In this document: piece after piece, positions 60,833 to 64,000 of the stretch
How positions within the stretch are numbered: position 1 is the first letter of the stretch
Layout: every line of letters begins with the position of its first letter
The notes under the pieces: generated by a model
Databases searched by the model: none
What the model was told of the DNA's origin: nothing
Seen by the model: only the letters and a program-made list of their open reading frames with translations
Source: Bacillus sp. THAF10
Lineage (GTDB): Bacteria > Bacillota > Bacilli > Bacillales > Bacillaceae_I
Direction of reading: 5' to 3'
Length of the DNA stretch: 64,000 bases
Assembly (NCBI RefSeq): GCF_009363695.1
Contig: NZ_CP045403.1
Coordinates: 2,398,001-2,462,000 of the forward strand
Made by a program: the position numbers and the translations under genes

Positions 60833-62086
60833 CTAAACAGTTTCAGAAGCTTGATTCTGTGTTTCTTCAGTATAAAAACCTGCTTTAGAGGGGTGAGTAT
60901 TAAAGATAAATAATATAATCGTTACTCCAAACATAATTAACGTTCCTAATATGACAACAAACTGAATAGATATCAATTCAGCCATAATTCCAAAAATTAT
61001 GGTTCCAATAATGGTGAAAAAAGCTCCGATGAAACTATAAATACTGCCCACCCGCCCCATTACCTCGACAGGAACATTGTTTTGATAAAACGTGTAAAAT
61101 CCTGTGTTAATAAAAGCCATGGAAAATGATAGAATGAAAAAACCAATGGCTGCTATCAAAAATTCACCCGACAAAGCATAGATCATATAACCACTTGATA
61201 CCATCAAGGATCCAAGACCAATTAACCAAGAGGTAGCTACTTTTTTAACTATGATTATGTTTACAAAGGAGCCCGCAACTATTCCAACACCAGCGATGCT
61301 TACAAGGAATCCATAATCTCCCTTTGATAAAGAAAGCACTTCTATAGCAAATGCTGCCTCCAGTGAATCTACAACCGTTGCTAAAACCATTACCGCACTA
61401 AATAGTAAATAAATCACCATTATATACACTTGTTTACGACTAAAATCAATAACTAATTTCCAATCATTTTCCAATACCTTTAAGCTTAGTTTTTCGCCTT
61501 TTGTTTCTATAAAATCATTTTTTTCAATATTAGGTATGAACATGGTAATTAGTGCTGCTAAAAAAAGAGCTATAGCATTAATATATATCGCATTAGTAGG
61601 GGAACCACTCATAAATATGATGCCCGCAATGGCAGGTCCGGTAACAAACGCTCCAGAATCTATTAAGCTTACGAGAGAGTTAAATCGTTTCCTTTGAGCT
61701 TGAGGAATTAACTTAGTTATGTAAGTCATAGTTGTTGGACCAGCCATGGAACTAGCTATACCTATTAAAAAGACAAGACCGTATATTGTCCAAATAGATG
61801 AAAATATAGGTAAAAGGGAAATAAACACTGCTTGGAATATAGTAAGCCACATTAAAAGATGCTTTTTATTCATTCGATCAATCAAACTACCAGACCAAAT
61901 GTTAGTAAATAAAGTAGATAAAGCTCTTAGTATATATAGACCTGAGACAGCAAGAACCCCCATCTTATCAAGAACAATTAAGTTTAGTGCTAAAAAATAC
62001 ACCCATTCCCCAATACTAGAAATACCAATAATAGTCAATAAAATAGAAGGGTATTTCCACGACTTTAAAATCATTTTTTTACGCAT
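60833..62086 (-). CDS. MFS exporter under T-box control
   Basis: A 417-residue, 12-helix MFS protein. The ATG at 62086 lies 11 bases after AAGGAG; the in-frame GTG at 62098 sits inside that site and is rejected. GSLIDRMNKKHLLMW matches motif A between helices 2 and 3 and IPQAQRKRFNSLVSL follows helix 4; the general plan resembles drug/macrolide-type efflux pumps. It is unusual that a T-box leader, normally before amino-acid genes, precedes it. The substrate may be an amino acid or an inhibitor of tRNA charging; which one is unknown. Confidence 0.88.
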   Translation of the reverse strand: MRKKMILKSWKYPSILLTIIGISSIGEWVYFLALNLIVLDKMGVLAVSGLYILRALSTLFTNIWSGSLIDRMNKKHLLMWLTIFQAVFISLLPIFSSIWTIYGLVFLIGIASSMAGPTTMTYITKLIPQAQRKRFNSLVSLIDSGAFVTGPAIAGIIFMSGSPTNAIYINAIALFLAALITMFIPNIEKNDFIETKGEKLSLKVLENDWKLVIDFSRKQVYIMVIYLLFSAVMVLATVVDSLEAAFAIEVLSLSKGDYGFLVSIAGVGIVAGSFVNIIIVKKVATSWLIGLGSLMVSSGYMIYALSGEFLIAAIGFFILSFSMAFINTGFYTFYQNNVPVEVMGRVGSIYSFIGAFFTIIGTIIFGIMAELISIQFVVILGTLIMFGVTIILFIFNTHPSKAGFYTEETQNQASETV

Positions 62087-62125
62087 TTTTATTCTCACTC
62101 CTTATAGAATTTAAACTTGGACAAT

Positions 62126-62405
62126 AAAAAAACTCACCCCCAAGACGATTGTCTTGAGGACGAGTTATTGCGCGTCGTGGTGCCACCCCAGTTTGGTAAA
62201 ATGTTTCCATATTACCCTCTTTAGGTACAGTATGAATACCATACATATACCCTCGCTCTATAACAGGAGCTCCTGTCACACTATCACTTAGATGGATCCA
62301 ATGTGCTGCTCAGAGGCTTGCTTCAGTAATTAAATCCTTACTCCTTCTCACCAAACGGAGCTCTCTTTGAATGATTACCATTACCTACTCTTCTCTTCAT
62401 CGCGT
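62126..62405 (-). ncRNA. T-box leader upstream of the MFS exporter
   Basis: On the minus strand the leader starts near 62405. Stem I carries AAAGAGAGCTCCGTTTGG and GAGAAGGAG, then TGAAGCAAGCCTCTGAG. By the GAA-NNN-A rule the specifier would be GCA (Ala); CAA (Gln) or AGC (Ser) in shifted registers are alternatives. The T-box motif is GGGGTGGCACCACG (62172-62190) and the terminator is CCTCAAGACaatcGTCTTGGGG with T7. The bulge UGGC would pair with a G73 tRNA, which does not fit tRNA-Ala (A73), so the specificity is unresolved. Confidence 0.85.
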
Positions 62406-62466
62406 TTAATATTATTTAACATTATCCAATATTCAAACAATTAAGTAAATGGTTTATTAAAATTAA

Positions 62467-62648
62467 TTAAACAATTGCAAACAAAAACTGATATGGTCTC
62501 ATTCCTAAACCTATATCATAAATACTAGCATTTGCTTTGCTAACACTGAAGAAACCAATAATTTTTTCCATTTCAAAACTGGAAACATAGAGTTACCTTT
62601 TGATTCTGGGTCTAAAAATTCAGCTAAATCTTCTTCATCAGCTTTCAT
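62467..62648 (-). pseudogene. GNAT acetyltransferase remnant
   Basis: From an ATG at 62648 one frame reads ADEEDLAEFLDPESKGNSM, then FPVLKW. The next frame continues EKIIGFFSVSKANASIYDIG and LGMRP, then runs into YQFLFAIV and a stop at 62467. The two joined pieces give the middle of a GNAT domain (LxEFLDPxxKG, IIGFFSxxK, IGLGMRPDLTG in intact members), so the gene has one frameshift near 62575 and is truncated after the strand before the acetyl-CoA loop. It overlaps the YdcF-like gene end. Confidence 0.65.
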
Positions 62649-63324
62649 CTAATGATTTATAGTGATGTAAAACAATGTCTTCCAGTCCTGCAACGTGTTT
62701 TCTAGGAGCATTTATCATCCCTTCCATTCCATAAATAATATTTCTTAAATACTCACCAAACACTAGGGACTTGTTCCTCTCATTTAGCATCCAGTTATCT
62801 CTCTTTATAGTCGTTTGGCCATCAAAACTTGTATCAAAAGGATACGGTATAAATTTAATAGTCGGCGGGAGATATTTTACTAAAGTACGGTACTGCCTAC
62901 CAGTAGCGATACTTTTACAAACAAATAACAAGCTATTTATTGATGTGAAATCAAATATTTTCTTGGCTTCCGTTACATTTGCAATTGAGTGCATAGATGA
63001 AGTTTCATAGGTAATTACTTCTTTAGGAACACCATTTTCAAGTAAGTTCTTAACAATGACCTCAGCTTCTGAGAAACCTATATTATCCCATTCAGGATGT
63101 CGCAGATTTGATAAACTACTTCCACCAGTTGCAATAATACAGTCACCTAAACCTTTTTGATAAGCTTCTAAAGGTTTCTTCCAATTACCAGGGTGTGAAC
63201 CTCCAAATACAAATATTGCATCGCATTTTCTAGGCTCAATCTCTTTCCAAAACACTATTTCTGTTATCTCGTCAATTTGTTTATCTGTAAGCTTTGGAAC
63301 TTCAGGATATTTAGGTATTCCCAC
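62638..63324 (-). CDS. YdcF/ElyC-SanA-like (DUF218) protein
   Basis: A 228-residue DUF218 protein. Motifs are CDAIFVFGGSHPG (about 34-46), CIIATGGSSLSN, SEAEVIVKNLLENGVP and TYETSSMHSIANVTEAKKI (about 105-123), then VCKSIATGRQYRTL. The family has a Rossmann-like fold and binds nucleotide or isoprenoid phosphates; in other species SanA/ElyC members affect cell envelope integrity. No membrane segment is seen, unlike many members. The function here is unknown. It ends where the GNAT remnant begins. Confidence 0.85.
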   Translation of the reverse strand: MGIPKYPEVPKLTDKQIDEITEIVFWKEIEPRKCDAIFVFGGSHPGNWKKPLEAYQKGLGDCIIATGGSSLSNLRHPEWDNIGFSEAEVIVKNLLENGVPKEVITYETSSMHSIANVTEAKKIFDFTSINSLLFVCKSIATGRQYRTLVKYLPPTIKFIPYPFDTSFDGQTTIKRDNWMLNERNKSLVFGEYLRNIIYGMEGMINAPRKHVAGLEDIVLHHYKSLDES

Positions 63325-63431
63325 AACGTACCCCCTTTTTACATAATTACAATTTTACTTCATCATCTCAAATTCCCATTATTTCCACAATAAGTTAATT
63401 TAGGTAAACTAGACGTCAAAATAAAAAACGA

Positions 63432-63458
63432 GCGCTGATCCTTGTTACAAGATTGCGC
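63432..63458 (-). terminator. Terminator-like hairpin, member 8 of the dispersed family
   Basis: GCGCTGATCC...AGATTGCGC with A6 on the left. It lies between the YdcF-like gene start and the glpD gene, 150 bases from glpD, so its job here is less clear. Confidence 0.6.
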
Positions 63459-63548
63459 CCGCACGAATTGTTTCTACCGATATTTACGCCCTCGGGGAGG
63501 AGTATGACATCTTCGAATCATATTACATAGCTTTTCAACACATAGCAA

Positions 63549-63578
63549 AACCACCTGAAGGCTCTCCTACAGGTGGTT
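63549..63578 (-). terminator. Intrinsic terminator of glpD
   Basis: AACCACCTG pairs with CAGGTGGTT around a 12-base loop, with an A-run on the left. It lies directly after the glpD stop. Confidence 0.85.
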
Positions 63579-63583
63579 CTGTT

Positions 63584-64000
63584 TTAAGCTAATGCGGCTT
63601 TGTGTTCTTTCTGGTCAACAGGAACAACTGCATCTGTTAAAGCTGCTTCTACTTCTGCTGCATATTTCTTTTTTTCTTCTTTACTCCAGCTTAAGGTGTC
63701 TGCCATGTAAGCAATTATTGCGTCTTTCCATTTGTATACCCAATCAATATTGAATAGGAGAGCTCCTGTTCGGCGCATAAAGAAGTCAATTGGTTTGGCA
63801 GCCATTTCGTATTCCATACTGTATACAAGTTTCAGAAGGACATCTAGAGGCAAATTATAGCGCACTGCTACTTCTTTGTATTCTTTAGCTAATTGGAATA
63901 AAATATCAACGTTTGAACCATAGAACTTCGCAAAGTGTTCTGATTCCTCTTTCGTTAAACCATATGCCATTCCTTCTTCTGTTTTCTTCATAATAAACGC
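63584..64000 (-). CDS. glpD: Glycerol-3-phosphate dehydrogenase, C-terminal part (truncated by window end)
   Basis: The frame is open to the right edge of the window, so only the last ~139 residues are seen; the full enzyme has about 555. The visible part is the helical C-terminal domain: KKTEEGMAYGLTKEESEHF, FYGSNVDILFQ, LVYSMEYEMAAKPIDFFMRR and TGALLFNIDWVYKWKDAII. This closely follows B. subtilis GlpD. The enzyme oxidises glycerol-3-phosphate to dihydroxyacetone phosphate with FAD and feeds electrons to the quinone pool. An internal ATG at 63991 is not taken as the start. The terminator at 63549 follows. Confidence 0.9.
   Translation of the reverse strand, partial: AFIMKKTEEGMAYGLTKEESEHFAKFYGSNVDILFQLAKEYKEVAVRYNLPLDVLLKLVYSMEYEMAAKPIDFFMRRTGALLFNIDWVYKWKDAIIAYMADTLSWSKEEKKKYAAEVEAALTDAVVPVDQKEHKAALA

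Noticed and set aside
62079-62279. 66-residue frame inside the T-box leader
   Set aside because: It lies wholly inside the structured leader and has no independent ribosome site.
1-64000. CRISPR array, prophage or intact transposon
   Set aside because: No regularly spaced direct repeats, capsid/terminase genes, or transposase with terminal repeats were found.

Overview
The window is low-GC Firmicute DNA that reads as Bacillaceae. Coding is dense, Shine-Dalgarno sequences are strong, and GTG/TTG starts are common. Synteny resembles Bacillus subtilis blocks (proI, a metallo-hydrolase and an SDR as in yqjO-yqjP-yqjQ; a Y-family polymerase with a YolD-like partner as in yqjW-yqjX; yqkB-yqkC). 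Regulation uses T-box, LexA and Zur elements. A secreted subtilase whose mature part closely matches the oxidation-stable alkaline protease KP-43 points to an alkaliphilic or alkalitolerant Bacillus/Sutcliffiella relative. This is inferred from recalled families, not from a search. No tRNA, rRNA, prophage, intact insertion sequence or CRISPR array was seen.

Layout. 1-4.2 kb: a Bce-type antimicrobial-peptide sensing and detoxification module on the minus strand (regulator, kinase, ATPase, permease cut by the window edge). 4.4-14.1 kb: the KP-43-like protease, an unannotated mini-lipoprotein, a MutS2-like ATPase without an Smr domain, a DUF421 protein, signal peptidase I, small exported proteins, a decayed glutamyl endopeptidase, YqkB/YqkC-like proteins and a CDGSH iron-sulfur protein. 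14.1-21.5 kb: a seven-gene operon (EamA exporter, NikA-like lipoprotein, two permeases, two ATPases, MATE exporter) preceded by a near-perfect Zur box. It looks like a zinc-starvation metallophore-type transport system. 21.5-36.3 kb: an accessory patchwork of small enzymes (HAD, GNATs, NUDIX, VOC, cupin, methyltransferase, radical SAM, an HPr-like protein without its phospho-histidine) with a frameshifted S51 peptidase. 36.3-44.2 kb: a serine hydrolase, the SOS-type Y-family polymerase under two LexA-box-like sites with a YolD partner, a frameshifted YqzH-like gene, SDR and metallo-hydrolase genes, and a proline T-box ahead of proI.

44.2-64 kb: a secreted lamin-tail/phospholipase-D nuclease, two APH-type kinases, a peroxiredoxin, an ECF42-type sigma factor between two DGPF/YCII proteins, a membrane Lon-like protease, a hydrolase, a zinc-less-looking MDR reductase behind a 17-bp inverted repeat, an ECF sigma/anti-sigma pair, an RsbR-type stressosome protein, a CcdA/ResA-like redox pair, an MFS exporter under a T-box, a YdcF-like protein, and the C-terminal part of GlpD.

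Gene remnants are frequent: glutamyl endopeptidase, methyltransferase N-terminus, GNAT, integrase-like fragment, and two genes broken by single-base changes in A-runs. From 48.7 to 63.5 kb, eight variants of one GCGC-NATCC...GGATNGCGC hairpin sit mostly downstream of minus-strand genes, which makes a dispersed terminator family. Most terminators, starts and operators below were read by eye; family names come from remembered motifs.
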